A DNA stretch of 64,000 nucleotides from Cercis canadensis (GCA_003255065.1 QAOA01006185.1:161137-225136); one strand, 5' to 3'; shown: positions 19,011-31,081, counted from the first letter of the stretch. The notes: a model not told the origin generated them from the sequence alone. Numbers and translations: made by a program.

Positions 19011-19330
19011 TTTATTTAGTTTAACACTAATTCCATGAAATTAAATTGGGAGATCTCTATTTTTTATTTATCAAGTTTAATAGAAATTAAATTACATGAA
19101 ATTATAATTTTCTTAGAGCCTTTTCTATTTATAGCTTACATCAATCAATATCAATTGGAAAAGAATTGCATGAAATTAAATTGGGCTTTTTATATTTGAC
19201 ACTAGTTTGATGAAATTAAATTGGAGTCTTTTAGTTTATCCTTAAATAAGTTTAATTTAAACTGAGTGGCATGAAATGAATTAATAAAACAGTAATACTA
19301 TCTACACTCGCTCACACTAATATTGTTGGC
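19011..19330. repeat. Degenerate interspersed repeat
   Basis: The phrase CATGAAATTAAATTGG or a close variant occurs at about 19034, 19171 and 19208, with weaker copies at about 19093 and 19270. It is followed each time by a T-rich stretch. This looks like an irregular AT-rich repeat block without coding. Confidence 0.45.
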
Positions 19331-19854
19331 ATAATTAAATTCAATGGGTTTCACTTAAAGATTTTTTATATGGACTAGATATTGCCAACTTACTAGTATA
19401 AAATAATGTAAGAATAAAGTGTGTTTGGATAGGATTATTTGAACACTTCATCTTTTTTAGGCCTATAATCAATTATGTGGGTTAAAATGTGAGTTTGGAT
19501 AAAAAATGGGAACTTTCTACATATCCTAATGCACCCCAACAGCTTCTTCACATATGCTCTTCCACCCAAAATTGTTGATTACACAACCTGATGAGGAATG
19601 AGAATTAAATACCCATATGAATATTCCCACTTGATTCAACAATAAATAGCTCCAACTATGATCAGCAAAGATTGAGGGTTAGAGATGCAAGGCCTTAGAA
19701 GAAAAACACAAAGTAACTTTTGAGAGAAAGGATAGTTGCGGGAGAACACTATTGAGATGAGTTTGGTGACCCTCAAAAGTGCTGAGTAGACCCAAATTTT
19801 AGTTCTTTTTACACATTTTTTTTGGTTACATAACGGAAAAAAAAAAAAAAAACA

Positions 19855-21060
19855 CTACACTCTAAGGAAGGCAACAACCATCCTATCAGCCAACAAACTT
19901 GCCCACATCTCAGGGAGAGGTTGTTCATAAAATGACCAGCCTTCAAGTTCTAATGCTCCTTGTTTTGCCAGAAAATCTGCACCTTGATTAGCTTCTGTCA
20001 ACACGTGAATCACTTCTACTTGCCAACCTCTTCTCAAAATATGTATGATATCACTAATGATACACCCATACATGTACATCCACATTTTTTAACAACCTAG
20101 TTGCCTCTAGAGAGTCTATTTCACAAACAAGATGAATTATTCCTCTCTCCCAGCACACTTGCAAACCATTTCTAATTGCAATGATTTCAGCTTTAAGGTT
20201 AGTGCTAACTCCAATGAAACTAGAAAAAACCCCATGCCACAGCCCTTAATTGTCACGAATGAGACCCCCGAATCCTGCTCTCCCTGGATGTCCAAAACTG
20301 TTGCCATCAACATTGAGCTTCATCATGCCTGTACGTGGAACTTGCCAGCACACCCACCTCACCTCTCTGCCTTGGGTCTCTTTATTAACTAGAAACACTA
20401 TTTTGCAAACGTGCACCATGGCTTTAATTTCTGTTTATTGTTGTCATCAAAGTTGCTCGATGCCCCTCCATTACTTCGTCATTTCGGTCTCTCCAAATCC
20501 ACCACAAAGCGCACAAGAAAGTTAACTGCACCTCTGGTTCCGTTCTAGCTGGTGTACTATATATATTCCAAAACCCACGTTAGAAGATTGTGGTTCCAGA
20601 AGCTCTCCATTACTTTGAATCCAAGATGGGACCAGATTTGACAAGGCATGGTGCAGTCTCTCAAGCAATGAAGAATACTCTCATCCTTAGTTGAACATCT
20701 GCCGCACGTTGAAGTCTGAGAAAGGTGACGTTGATTTCACATCATGTTGGTTGGGATCGCTTCATGAAGGATTAACTAGATAAAAGCTCTATTTTTTTCC
20801 CCCAGAATACCAAGCTTCCAAATCCAAGCCCACCTTTTGTTGTCTACACTCAGATTCTCCCTGGTACTAAGCCATTCATAGCCCATTTTAGTTGTGTAAA
20901 TACCATATGTAGCATTGCTCCACACTACCCTGTCCGACAGTTCTCCATACTTGGCAAGAGGAATGTTATCAATTTCCTCCTTGACCTGATCTTGCAAACC
21001 AACTATCAAGGGGGTAAGGTTCCATTCTCCATTCAGAATAATGTTGATCACCATCTGTAG
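19855..21060 (-). pseudogene. LINE (non-LTR retrotransposon) pol C-terminus: zf-RVT and RNase H
   Basis: On the minus strand, reading from 21054, comes a zinc-binding RVT segment typical of plant LINEs (SDRVVWSNATYGIYTTKMGYEWL, WAWIWKLGILGEKNRAF). A Cys/His stretch near 20700 follows, with CSTKDESILHCLRDC. Then comes an RNase H domain of the RVT_3 type: MKLNVDGNSFGHPGRAGFGGLIRD at about 20320-20250, KAEIIAIRNGLQVCWERG at about 20195-20130, and the C-terminal HVLTEANQGADFLAKQGAL at about 20010-19950. Frameshifts and stops separate these blocks and the reverse transcriptase itself is absent. The MULE inserted about 100 bp beyond its upstream end. Confidence 0.82.
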
Positions 21061-21148
21061 ACACTGTATTCAGAATAATGTCGCTCACCAATTATCAAGG
21101 GTGTTTTTCATGGCATAAAAAAAATGATTTTCATAAATATGTAAGTCC

Positions 21149-21159
21149 TTAATTTTTTA
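21149..21159. repeat. Left target-site duplication of the MULE
   Basis: TTAATTTTTTA, identical to 31071-31081. MULEs usually make 9-bp duplications; the extra bases are AT and the exact edge is ambiguous. Confidence 0.85.
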
Positions 21160-21645
21160 GAGTAAAACCCCTTTTTGATCTCTGAAAGATAGGTTCAGTG
21201 ACACTTTGGTCCCTGAAAGATCAATTTGTTAGCCATTTTAGTCCGCCGCTTATCTCTGTTAGTGGGTCTTCACGAAAAACACCATGTGGCACGTTAAGTG
21301 CCTATGTGGCCGTCAAATGCTGAGCTGGCAAGCTGACAAGACATGGAAGTTGGTTGGTGGCATGGAAGTAACAAATACGACGCCGTTTTGGAGGCCTCCC
21401 ATTCTTAGCATAGAGGGCATCATTCTGGTTTGGGAGGAGAAGAACTCCATCGTGCAAGAACAGAGGAAATTCGAAATCCCTCATGGAAGGCTGAAACCGG
21501 ATTTCCCTCAAGCACCGAAATCCCCCCAAAATCACCCAGCCATTTATGCATTTCTTGGTGGGTGCATGAAGATAAATTCCCAAATTGGAACCGTCACTGT
21601 TCAAGCATCCATCTCCTGCGGATTTCCCCAATTTTTTGAACAAGT
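21160..21645 (+). repeat. Left terminal inverted repeat of the MULE
   Basis: It starts GAGTAAAACCCC and matches the reverse complement of about 30530-31070. It contains two copies of a CTGAAAGAT / ACACTTTGGTCCC phrase and a GACGCCGTTTTGG motif. The inner edge is approximate. Confidence 0.9.
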
Positions 21646-22612
21646 TTGTGGGTTCTTATCATCTTTTGTGTGTGTGGTGGAAGAATCGGTATGGTGTATA
21701 AATTTCAATGCACGATGAAGGCAGTTTTTCTTCAATTGCATTTACTAGTTAATATTAGAAATTAGTTCAAGTTAATTTCTTCCAATAATACGAGCAGATA
21801 AACTACAAATAAATTACCATTACTCTACACGATATGAATGTCTTAGCTTTTGTAAATTAATATTATTTGTCTTTATTGCCCGTTAAAGCATGAAGCTTTA
21901 CCAAACAAGGGGTGAAATGGTTATGGGTTTACCAGAATGCGGATCTTGACTTGAACCTGGCAGTTCCGTAATTGAAGCAATTGTAATGGTTATGTGGTTA
22001 AGGAGTTGTAATGGTTTTGGGTTGATTCCTTCTAATGCAATGGTCGTGCAAGAAAGCCGTAAAATCCCCAGATTTTTTTTGTAGTTGGATGAGTTATTCC
22101 CTATGTTTTGATTGAGCTGAATATACTATTTTTTAGTTCTAAGTTGCTTTCTGTTTTTGAATTCATGTACAGAATGAGAACATGATGAGGACTTTCTTTA
22201 TACCGTCTCTCTTCCCACTAAAATACTGCCTCCACTTTAACAACTTTGAATTATACATTTGTTATAGGTTCTACGTGATGAACTCTGTTGGTTTTAAATT
22301 ATCTATTACTATGTTTTAGCAAAATAACATGAGGTGAAATATAAGAATTGAGTGAAAAATTACAATTTATTTGTTGAACAACCACGGTGTAGTGGTTGCT
22401 AAGTAATAATTAGTTAATGCATAAAAAGTGAAATATGAGATTCTCTATTGCTTCACTGGATTTCTTAGACATTTTTAATTATATATACCATATAAAATTA
22501 AATTAGGCATGCAATATATGCCGATAGGAATTTTTACATTTTGCATTGAAATAATAGGTGAAGCATATATGTTTAACAGGTTTTGTTTATTTTGGTTGGT
22601 TGTCAAAGGTTT

Positions 22613-23187
22613 TGATGAAATGATCGTTGAGGACGAAGGAGTCCCTAAACGACGTTATGTGATGGTTGATGATGAGGCATTCACGCCGGTAATCCATGGA
22701 TAGCATATCCATGAAGGTAGCTCTAGTGGGTCAAGCATAAAAAGTGGTACATATGCTATATCTGACCATACTAGGCCTTATCTATGCGGCTGTAATCAAA
22801 GGGTGATAATGCTGATTTCGAAGACGAAACAGAACCCAAATCGCCCATTTTGGCGTTGTCTACGTTACAAGGTTTGAGGGGAAAATTATACTGGATTACA
22901 TATTTACTCAATTTAAAAGGCTTGTCGTTTCTAGTAGCGAATTTCTTATTTTAACTCATGGTCAACATCTTTACATGCAGAATCAAGACTTATGTTGTGG
23001 ATTCTTTCAATGGGTCGAGAACTTTGAAAGGGAGGTTACAAGAACCCCTAAGTCCTACACAACAAATGAGAAAAAGGTGTTGAAGATGCAGAACACAATT
23101 AAGCGTCTTGAAAGTGAAAATAGGAAACTAAAAATAACATGTGGTTTGTTGGTTGTTTTTGTGTGGATTGTGTTATTTGTAAAATAA
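22613..23187 (+). pseudogene. GRF-type zinc finger, coiled-coil, C-terminal TM protein carried by the MULE
   Basis: Two exons, 22613-22871 and 22981-23187, flank a 109-bp GT-AG intron. Exon 1 encodes an acidic lead-in (IVEDEGVPKRRYVMVDDEAF), an in-frame TAG at 22701-22703, a Ser/Gly-rich stretch and the first half of a GRF zinc finger (CGCNQRVIMLISKTKQNP, then PFWRCLRYK). Exon 2 completes it (CCGFFQWVENFEREV). It continues into a Lys/Glu/Leu coiled coil (KMQNTIKRLESENRKLK) and a hydrophobic tail (LLVVFVWIVLFVK). The layout matches small plant GRF-domain proteins of the At4g04775-like type, whose role is unknown. Translation may begin after the TAG or the gene may be dead. It is convergent with the transposase, leaving about 0.9 kb between the stops. 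Confidence 0.75.
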
Positions 23188-24077
23188 AGCTTAACATCAG
23201 TTGTAATGTATTTCCTACTGAGTTGATAAACTTTCTAGAATGTAGATGTTGCTTACCAATTTGTATATTTCAGACAGGTTGTGCATCAATCGCTTTATCG
23301 TATTGTTGCAAAAAATACACAATTTGTTATCTAAATGAGGAACTAAGGATTGTGTTTTTTTTTTTTTTGTGGAAAGAGTTGACTTGGAAAATTACATTAG
23401 AGACTAAGATTTCAACCAGCAAAATAAGGCATGCCCATTGGATTATATGAAAACAACATATCAACCAAGAATTTCAAAAAAATTCCTCATGACCTGTGCA
23501 TTTTCCAATATAAGAATCTGATCAAAATAATTAAACCACCAAACAGTCTTCCCAAACTAGTAAAGAACATTAATTTTTCTGATCAAATAATCAAATAATC
23601 TGATCAAAATATTCTATATTTGTTTTTGAGTTGGTTGCTTGACACCTAACCAACTCCTTCAAGCCAGTAAAAATATAACAAGAATAAACATCAATATGAA
23701 GGCAGTGGAAGGGAAATATAAGCCTACCCATTAGCATTTACCATGGGCTTACATTTCAATATCAACTCCTGTACAGATAGTAAAATCCAGAATACTGTTT
23801 CAAGACATTGTGGTGCAGCTACTAAAGTAATGTCTATATGAACATTTCAACAAGAATGCCACTGGGCAACATCAGCAAATAAGTTGCATTGTCATATAAT
23901 TAGGCGAGGGCCAATGAGCTGCCAACATATGTCAGTAAGTGAAATAACGGTCCCTAAAACAGATATTTGGTTATTTTACATCCATTTCTACAAAATAGGT
24001 TAATTTCCTTTGACAACAACATGTGAATCTAATTTCATACGCACAAAAAAGTCAAGCAACACAGTTTGTAGCAACAG
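23188..24077. other. MULE spacer between the convergent genes
   Basis: AT-rich sequence between the GRF stop and the transposase stop, presumably holding both 3' UTRs. No coding is supported. Confidence 0.5.
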
Positions 24078-27000
24078 TCACACATCTGCCAACAATTTCT
24101 CTTTCCCTTTCCTGGAGCGTTCAGTTGAAAGGTATGCTGTGAATCTCTGTCTAGTAGCGGTGGTTGCTGCTTGGATGGTATTTGTAGTTACAGTCTCCTC
24201 ATTGCCTGTGGTGTTGCTATGTTGTCTTGATCCCTATGAATAGACACAAGTTAAGTGGAAGTTTTTTTTAATATAAAACAATATTATATACAACTAATCT
24301 TGTTAGGGAAGTAAATGAAATAACCATATTTGCTGTACCTTTTTCTTCTCCCGGGCTGTCTTCTTCTTGGGGTGCAGTCCTTCAGCTTGAGAATCTGGGT
24401 CGAGGGGTGGGGCTTGTGAATCAACAGGTTGGGTCACTGGGGTCTGTTCCTCGGTAGCAGGCTGGTCGATTGGCCCCTTGGTCTTCTTTCGGCACTTCCG
24501 TGGTTCCACTCCCTTGCAAGTCCTCGTGTTGTGTCCGGTGCTACCACATTTGTAGCATTTAATGGCCTCGTATTTTCTCTTCATCCGGCTAAAATCATGT
24601 GGAACATCATTCACCTTACTTCGATTCTTTTTTGGCCTACCAGCTGGTCTCTTGAAAGGAGGAGGATTAATATCGCCGCGGTATGTCCTCTGCAATAATC
24701 TTGCCCTGCCAATGGTTCTATAAAAGGCTCGTAAGCCTTTAACCAAATGCTGGTTAGGTACCAAGCATTAACACTTGTGTCTGGGTCTTCATTATTTGAG
24801 GCGAATGCAGTACATGCATGTCTACAGGGTATACCAGTCAAATCCCAAACCCTACAGGAGTAGGTCCTAGCTGACAAATCGACAACCACTTTGTCAGTTG
24901 GCCCCCGACTAACCTCATACTTGTGCCCAGCAGGATCTCCAGCCCATAGAGGGCACCAATCCGAGCTTCTCCTCTTCTCGGTATCAAGAAACGAGATCGC
25001 CATTGGTACATGCTAACTCTTGTACTTTCGAACCTTCAGAAGCATATCTGACCTCTTCCTCATAATATAACACCGTATTTCTTCTGGCATAGTCAGGATT
25101 GGCTTACATCTGAATGTCCGTATTTCCTTGTTGAATTGCTCGCACATGTTACTGGTGATGGCTTGATTCTTGCTATAGGTGCTAAATGATCCTCTGACCC
25201 ATCTAGCTGGAGCATTCTTCAATAACCAGTTATAGGCATGTTGGTCAATCGCTCTGATATGAGCCATATGCCTGTCAAATTCCCCTATCATAGTTGACTT
25301 TGCTTCTAAAAACACCTGAGCTCTAAGTTCCTTGCTCTTCCAGGTCTTACAGAAATTCTTCCAAATGTGCATCACACATGACCTATGAGGAGTTGTCGGA
25401 CATAGTTTGGCCAGTGCAGGTTCCAAACCCTTTATAGGAAAACAGGAAAAATGTGTTAGCCCCTGAAGCATTACAACTTATAATGGAGTGTAACATCACA
25501 AGTAGTAGTAAGAGTTTACCTTCTGCTGATCAGAAATGAAATTCCAGCCGTGTTCTCTAGGATCTCCTATGTCTTCAATCAATCTTGTCAGAAACCATCT
25601 CCAGGTGTCCTTGGTCTCAAGATCGACAACAGCATACGCAATCGGGTAGAAAAAGTTGTTTCCATCTTGAGCAACTGCAGCCAATAAGATCCCACCATAG
25701 TACCCTTTCAGGAAGCACCCATCGAGTCCAATCAGAGGCAGGCAGCCATGAATCCTGCTTTGCAAGCGTCTAGACAAATGTATAGTCTGGAAAAGTTTGG
25801 TGTCAAAGCACCATGTGGCCTGTCCACAGCGAGCTGCACAGTTCCTTTGGGGTCTACTCTTTTTAGCTCACCACAATAGTCCCACAGCGCTGCATATTTT
25901 TCTCTCTCTGTTCCTTCAACCACTTTTATTGCATTTTTCAATGCCCTGAAGATTGTCCTCTCATTTACATTGACATTGTATTTTCGTTTAACCAACCTCA
26001 AAGCATCAATACCCTCCATGGACGGAAATCCTCTAACTTCTTCTACAAGCTTTTGTGCCACCCACTTAAAATTAGCTTGCTTGTTTGATATCTTCCTGCT
26101 ACAGGTGTGTGTGTTCATGAAGGTCTTGACTTGGAAGCTGTGTGTTGCATTACTGAAGGAGCAGAAAATCTCCCATTCGCAGCCATTTATGCATACAGCT
26201 CGAGCCTTCTCCTTATCATTTTTTACCCAACTTACAGGCCTGCCTAGATGAATGGTGTAGTCTTTGACTGCTGCCTTGAATGCACTTATGGATGGAAATT
26301 CCATCCCAAGCTCTAGGTGGACAGCCTAGAATTGTGCTTGTGGATTATATTGTGGGAACACTTCACCTCTTTCACAGCCACCATCCTCTGGTCCAGAGCT
26401 GTCCGGGGTGTGCACATCCTCTGTCTCATACCCCTGCCCCTCAAATGGATTTATATATGTCTCTGATGGGTAGTTCTTTTTCTGCTCACCACCTCTTCTT
26501 CTTGTCTCACTAGGATTAGCACTTGTTTCCCCCTAGGAACGGACATCTTATTTTGATACTCTGTGGCTGCTTGCGTGTATTCCACATATGTGCTCCCAAG
26601 GATTGGTGGTGGACTTCTTGGGCTACTTTCTGCATCATGGCAGCCATCTTCATCTTCTGAGCCACTTGAATCACTAGAACCTGATTCACTTGAGCCACTG
26701 TCATTGGGATCTTCTTGTTCTCCTCTACTGTCCTCATCATGGTCAACATTTATGTATTCATCGCTAGGATGTTGCACATGTACTTCATCACCTTTGTTGT
26801 ATAGCTCTTCCTGCCTCGCATCCCTTCTTAGGTAAGAGAGATATTCCTGGTCATCATCAGTGTGTTGGATATGCTCATCACCGTCGTTGTCCACATTCAC
26901 TAACTCGTGACACACATTCTGCCCTTGTGTGTCACCCTCTCTGTTCTCATTCTCAATACCTTCATACTCATCGTTGGCTTCTGTATGGTATGGCAGACTA

Positions 27001-27338
27001 AGGATAGGCTCCACCAACTCAGGATCTTCAATGACTGGGTGCTCAAAGTAGAACTCAATCTCATCAACTCCCAAATGTGCACCATACAGTTCTATAACAT
27101 CCATGTCACCCTTTAGGGGCCTTAGCCCATCCTCTAGGCTTAGACCAGGCACCAACCAGTAACAGTTTTCATAAGCAACGTACCCATGCTCACAAAATAG
27201 CTGTGTCACAGTTGGAATAGCAACCTTGTCAATATCAACCCAGTCCTATGCATCTTCCTCCCCGTCCACATATGCAAGCGTCGGTTCACTCACAAACTTC
27301 CCACCATGGTGCATGATGAGGGTTACATAACGGTCCAT
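24078..27338 (-). pseudogene. MuDR-type MULE transposase gene, degenerate
   Basis: The intended start is Met at 27338 (MDRYVTLIMHHGGKFV), typical of MULE transposases. Next come an acidic Ser/Asp/Glu-rich linker, the MuDR DNA-binding region (MEFPSISAFKAAVKDY to HTCSRKISNKQAN, about 26304-26060), the transposase core and a SWIM finger. The core has IGLDGCFLKGYYGG (first catalytic Asp, about 25725) and FISDQQKGLEPALAKL (second Asp), joined across a 90-bp intron at 25430-25519. In the SWIM (TYSCRVWDLTGIPCRHAC, about 24860-24810) the first Cys is Tyr. A basic tail, a CCHC knuckle (CYKCGSTGHNTRTC), a 105-bp intron at 24234-24338 and a final exon to TGA at 24078-24080 complete it. Stops at 27246-27248, 26326-26328 and about 25016, and frameshifts near 26525, 25740 and 24700, make it non-functional. 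Confidence 0.9.
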
Positions 27339-27677
27339 TCTTCAAGCTGCAAACAATAAAAAGTGGTGATGACAAACAGCCAACACATGGTGCAATAATT
27401 TAGCGAGCAACAAATCAAGTACATAACAGAGTATTCAACACAGTGTTCCAAGCAATAAAACTGAAGCTGTTGGATTAAGTCAATAATAAAACTAAAGCAA
27501 TAATAAACAACAAATCACTTAACCAATAAATATGTTATCACTAAAATCTTTAAGAAAATGGGTTTCTATGTCAATAATATTACTAAAGCTGTTGGATTAA
27601 GGCATGCCCATTTGTTATTTGTAAGGTGTAAGAAGTTCTATTAACAAAAAAAAAATGCTTCTAAAAGCAGGTATTAC

Positions 27678-27806
27678 CTGTCCTGATGGGCTATCCAATG
27701 TATACCACACTGCACTAGTTTGACCTTCACTTTCAACTGAAACAGTCACTGGAACAAGAGGTGCACTTTTCCAACTTATATCCCAATGGTATATTGTGAC
27801 ATTGAT
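27678..27806 (-). CDS. Exon-like segment B in the MULE, captured gene or leader exon
   Basis: On the minus strand, 43 codons are fully open between a TAGCAG acceptor-like site and a GTAATA donor-like site, phase 0 at both ends. The peptide contains [19 protein letters not shown] and ends with [10 protein letters not shown]. Joined to the segment at 28505-28644 it reads through in frame. It lies 340 bp upstream of the transposase Met and has no similarity to the transposase that I can see. The family is not recognised. It is most simply a host gene fragment captured by the MULE, or a 5' exon of the transposase transcript. Confidence 0.4.
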
Positions 27807-28504
27807 CTGCTACGTCAGCAGGAAAGAACACAAGTTATTGCAAGAAAAAAAATAGCCAATCAGTTTATATACAAAGTCACACTGTCACTGATAATTGTCA
27901 GGCCCAACAAACATTCAAAGAAAACAAGCAAATATTAAATAAACCCAAGTTCAGATAACACACACCCAGGGGCTAAAGAGTAACTTTCTAGAACTCTTTG
28001 ACAAATATATAAAACTTGTCCAACCATATTTAAAGCTCAAAAGTTCAGTAACTATGTGCTATTGTATAAGATAAAATTATATAGAAATTATTTGCTGTCA
28101 ATTGAGAATATTGGTTACTTTGGTGAGATAGTGGTCATAAGTTTTTTACATTTCAACCCCTAAACCTATATACTCGTGAAAGTTATCTGATCAAAATTTA
28201 TACACCCAGGGCTATAGATAACCAAGCTATAAGGACGCTCCACCCCCTACAAACAAAATACAGACATTCAAATGACACCAAGACAAAAAATCATATGATA
28301 CAATAATATTCCAAGCAACAAATCAAGTACATAACAACTACATAACAGAATATACCAAGCAACATAACTGAATCTGTATTATTAAGTCAATAATAAACAA
28401 CAAAACACTCAACAAAACAAAATAATGAACATATTCTGAAAATGAGAAACTAACCACACCAATTTTATCTTTGCTAAGTTGGTTGCATAATTCATTGCAC
28501 TTAC

Positions 28505-28644
28505 CGGGCAAATTTTAGGAGTAAGCAGATTCAGTGAGTTCAACCAGCCCCCTGTGATCTTTCCAGCATCATGGACCCATCAACATGTCAATCTTTGCAT
28601 TAACAGAGATACTAAAGTTGCATCACCACTCATGAGATCAACCC
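28505..28644 (-). pseudogene. Exon-like segment A in the MULE, with one stop
   Basis: On the minus strand, after an AACTTAG acceptor-like site, the frame reads VDLMSGDATLVSLLMQRLT, then one TGA (28580-28582), then WVHDAGKITGGWLNSLNLL and PKICP. It ends at a strong GTAAGT donor at 28501-28504. The reading is phase-compatible with the segment at 27678-27806. The peptide is non-repetitive and protein-like; I do not recognise it. Confidence 0.38.
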
Positions 28645-30529
28645 CTAAGTTAAAGAATAACCAATGTCATAAATAGAAGAACCAACATCAGTTCTTTCTA
28701 ACACACATTCACAAAATATCACATAACTTAACATGAAATTCTTAGACAGCTCAAACATATTATCAAGCCCTACAGGAATAAATACATTAAGTTCCTCTTG
28801 CTTTCGTCTTATTAAGATTAACTATTCTATTCCTAGACACTGGACAGGGTAACAAATGGATTTCACCAAACTGTAATAGACAGACAATCAATGTATTCAA
28901 TAGAGGTCAAAGGCCATTAGTGTCAAAAACAAATTGCAAACTGGACAACTCACTAGAACATGACCATATATATTAAACTTGGGTGAATAAAAAAATATAG
29001 CAAAGAAATTTTTTTTTCATCCATTAAATCATATTTGTAAGTTTAAAATTTTATGTTAATACTTGCTCTTAGTGTAATAAGTGGAAGCTACTTAAACAAT
29101 CTCAAACTCAGTTTCAGAAAATTATAGAGGATGGCGTGGTGCTTTTCTCTCTAGGTACAAGCAAAATATTCCTTCAAACTGTTGACTAGAATTGTTTCAC
29201 ATACCAACAATAGCAGTTCATAGTGGCCATTATTACGCATTCCCCTATCATTTACATCTTCTACAGTAATAAGCACCAAAAAGTAAGTGCCACACAGCAA
29301 CACAAGTCAACTGCTATCATCATATGTTGAAGGATCATGTTAATTCAATTAGTATTGGCTGTTATAACATTATTTTATGTAAATGTGTGGCAATACAGGG
29401 CACGAGAGATTTGTTGCAGAAAATAATAAGTGCCTCATGAATGAAAATTGGAGTTGTAGTAGCTGTGTCATCACTGTATGTCGTTAAGTGAGTTCAACTA
29501 AAGAATGAGATTCCCAACTGCCCTAATGGCTTATGGAATAGCAATTAAGTGCATGGCCCTCATTACTTCCTATATATGATAGCTAATTGCATTTAAGATC
29601 AAATGGGACAGACAACAAAATCATGTCTAAAAAATGTGAGATATCTTTTTCCTCTAAGAGAGATAATAGATCCAAAGTGAGGGTAACAAAAAGAAGGATT
29701 GAAATATGATAAGTTAATATTCCAGGTACAGTTCATATATTATTTAATATTGGAAAATATTTGATCTCATCATACTTTTATCGATTAAAAAAAAGGTTAA
29801 AGGAGTGTCACGTTTAGTATATGCTAATTGAGTTGTGCTAAAGACTCAGATCAAGCTTACCAACTTTAATTATAGTCACAAAAGATCCCCCAATTTGAAT
29901 TATATCTAAATCTAAAATTCAAAAGTAATGTAGTTTCAGATAAGGATCATAGAGAAAATGAACAACTTAGATTGATGAGTTTTACGGGGAACCTTGTCCT
30001 GCCAAACAAGCACACTCTTTTTTTTTTTGCTAATGAACTTAAACTACATGTTACCATATTAGAAAATCACATAACAAAGACAGACCAATATCACAGAAAT
30101 CATGCAACCCAACAAAATATCACAGAAAATCACAAGGTCGACAACCCCTGTCCCACCACAACAACCATGACAAAGAAACCCATGTCCACTACTTTCCAAA
30201 AGGAACAACAGCTGGACCACCATAACAAAGACAGACCAATAAAATACTTTCGACTTTGGGAACCACTATCCAGCCCTGGACCACAACATAAGCTATAAAC
30301 AACAACGCTATCACACACTTATTAAATTCCTCAAGCACCTGACACAGAAAAGGGAAACCTCACCTCGCGGACGACGAAGGACCCTATGCAATTTCACACC
30401 ATTCACGCCTTTCTCTCCCACTGTGAACGAAGGGACTACGATAAATATCACAACATCATGGGTTCCAATTTGGGGGTTAAGGGATTTAGCGACAGAGGGT
30501 TCTGGAAACACCCATTTGGGGGTTAGGGT
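28645..30529. other. MULE 5' region between the right TIR and the exon-like segments
   Basis: AT-rich with no convincing coding. It probably contains the promoter and leader of the transposase. A small duplicated phrase AACAAAGACAGACCAATA occurs near 30074 and 30225. Confidence 0.45.
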
Positions 30530-31070
30530 TCATGTTTGAAAAATTGGGGAAATCTGCAGGAAAAGGGATGCTTCAGGCACGATGTTCCAATTTGGGGCTT
30601 AGGGTTCGTGTTCCAATCTAGGAAAATATCTTAAGGCACCCACCGAGTAATGCATAAATGGCTGGGTGATTTTGGGGGGATTTCGGTGCTTGAGGTAAAT
30701 CTGGTTTCAGCCTTCCATGAGGGATTTCGAATTTCCTCTGTTCTTGGCACGATGGAGTTCTTCTCCTCCCAAACCAGAACGACGCCGTCTATGTTAAGAA
30801 TGGGAGGCCTCCAAAACGGCGTCGTATTTGTTACTTCCATGCCACCAACCAACTTCCATGCCTAGTCAGATTGCCAGCTCAGCATTTGACGGCCACATAG
30901 GCACTTAACGTGCCACGTGGTGTTTTCTGTGAATACCCACTAACAGAGGATAAGCGGCAGACTAAAATGGCTAACGGATTGATCTTTCAGGGACCAAAGT
31001 GTCGGTAAAAATCTTTCAGGGACCAAAGTGTCACCGAACCTATCTTTCAGGGACTAAAAAGGGGTTTTAC
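30530..31070 (-). repeat. Right terminal inverted repeat of the MULE
   Basis: It ends GGGGTTTTAC. Compared with the left repeat it has one extra copy of the ATCTTTCAGGGACCAAAGTG unit (starts at 30982, 31011 and, partial, 31042). Near 30590-30640 it also holds extra sequence with repeated GGGGCTTAGGGTTCGTG-like phrases. Confidence 0.9.
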
Positions 31071-31081
31071 TTAATTTTTTA
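31071..31081. repeat. Right target-site duplication of the MULE
   Basis: TTAATTTTTTA, matching 21149-21159. Confidence 0.85.

Larger units (their letters stand above)
21160..31070 (-). mobile_element. Complete Mutator-like element (MULE) with long TIRs
   Basis: A 9911-bp element bounded by inverted copies of the same sequence at 21160-21645 and about 30530-31070. Flanking it is a direct repeat TTAATTTTTTA at 21149-21159 and 31071-31081, the 9-11 bp duplication expected of Mutator transposons. Inside are a degenerate MuDR-type transposase on the minus strand (27338 to 24078), a GRF zinc-finger gene on the plus strand (about 22613-23187) converging on it, and exon-like coding on the minus strand at 27678-27806 and 28505-28644. 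Orientation is given by the transposase. Confidence 0.93.

Noticed and set aside
21284..21718. 144-codon frame in the left MULE TIR
   Set aside because: The inverted partner does not keep it open at full length, and frames occur on both strands; the sequence is explained by the TIR.
23139..23450. 103-codon plus-strand frame
   Set aside because: Out-of-frame overlap with the end of the GRF gene followed by T-rich sequence; no domain.
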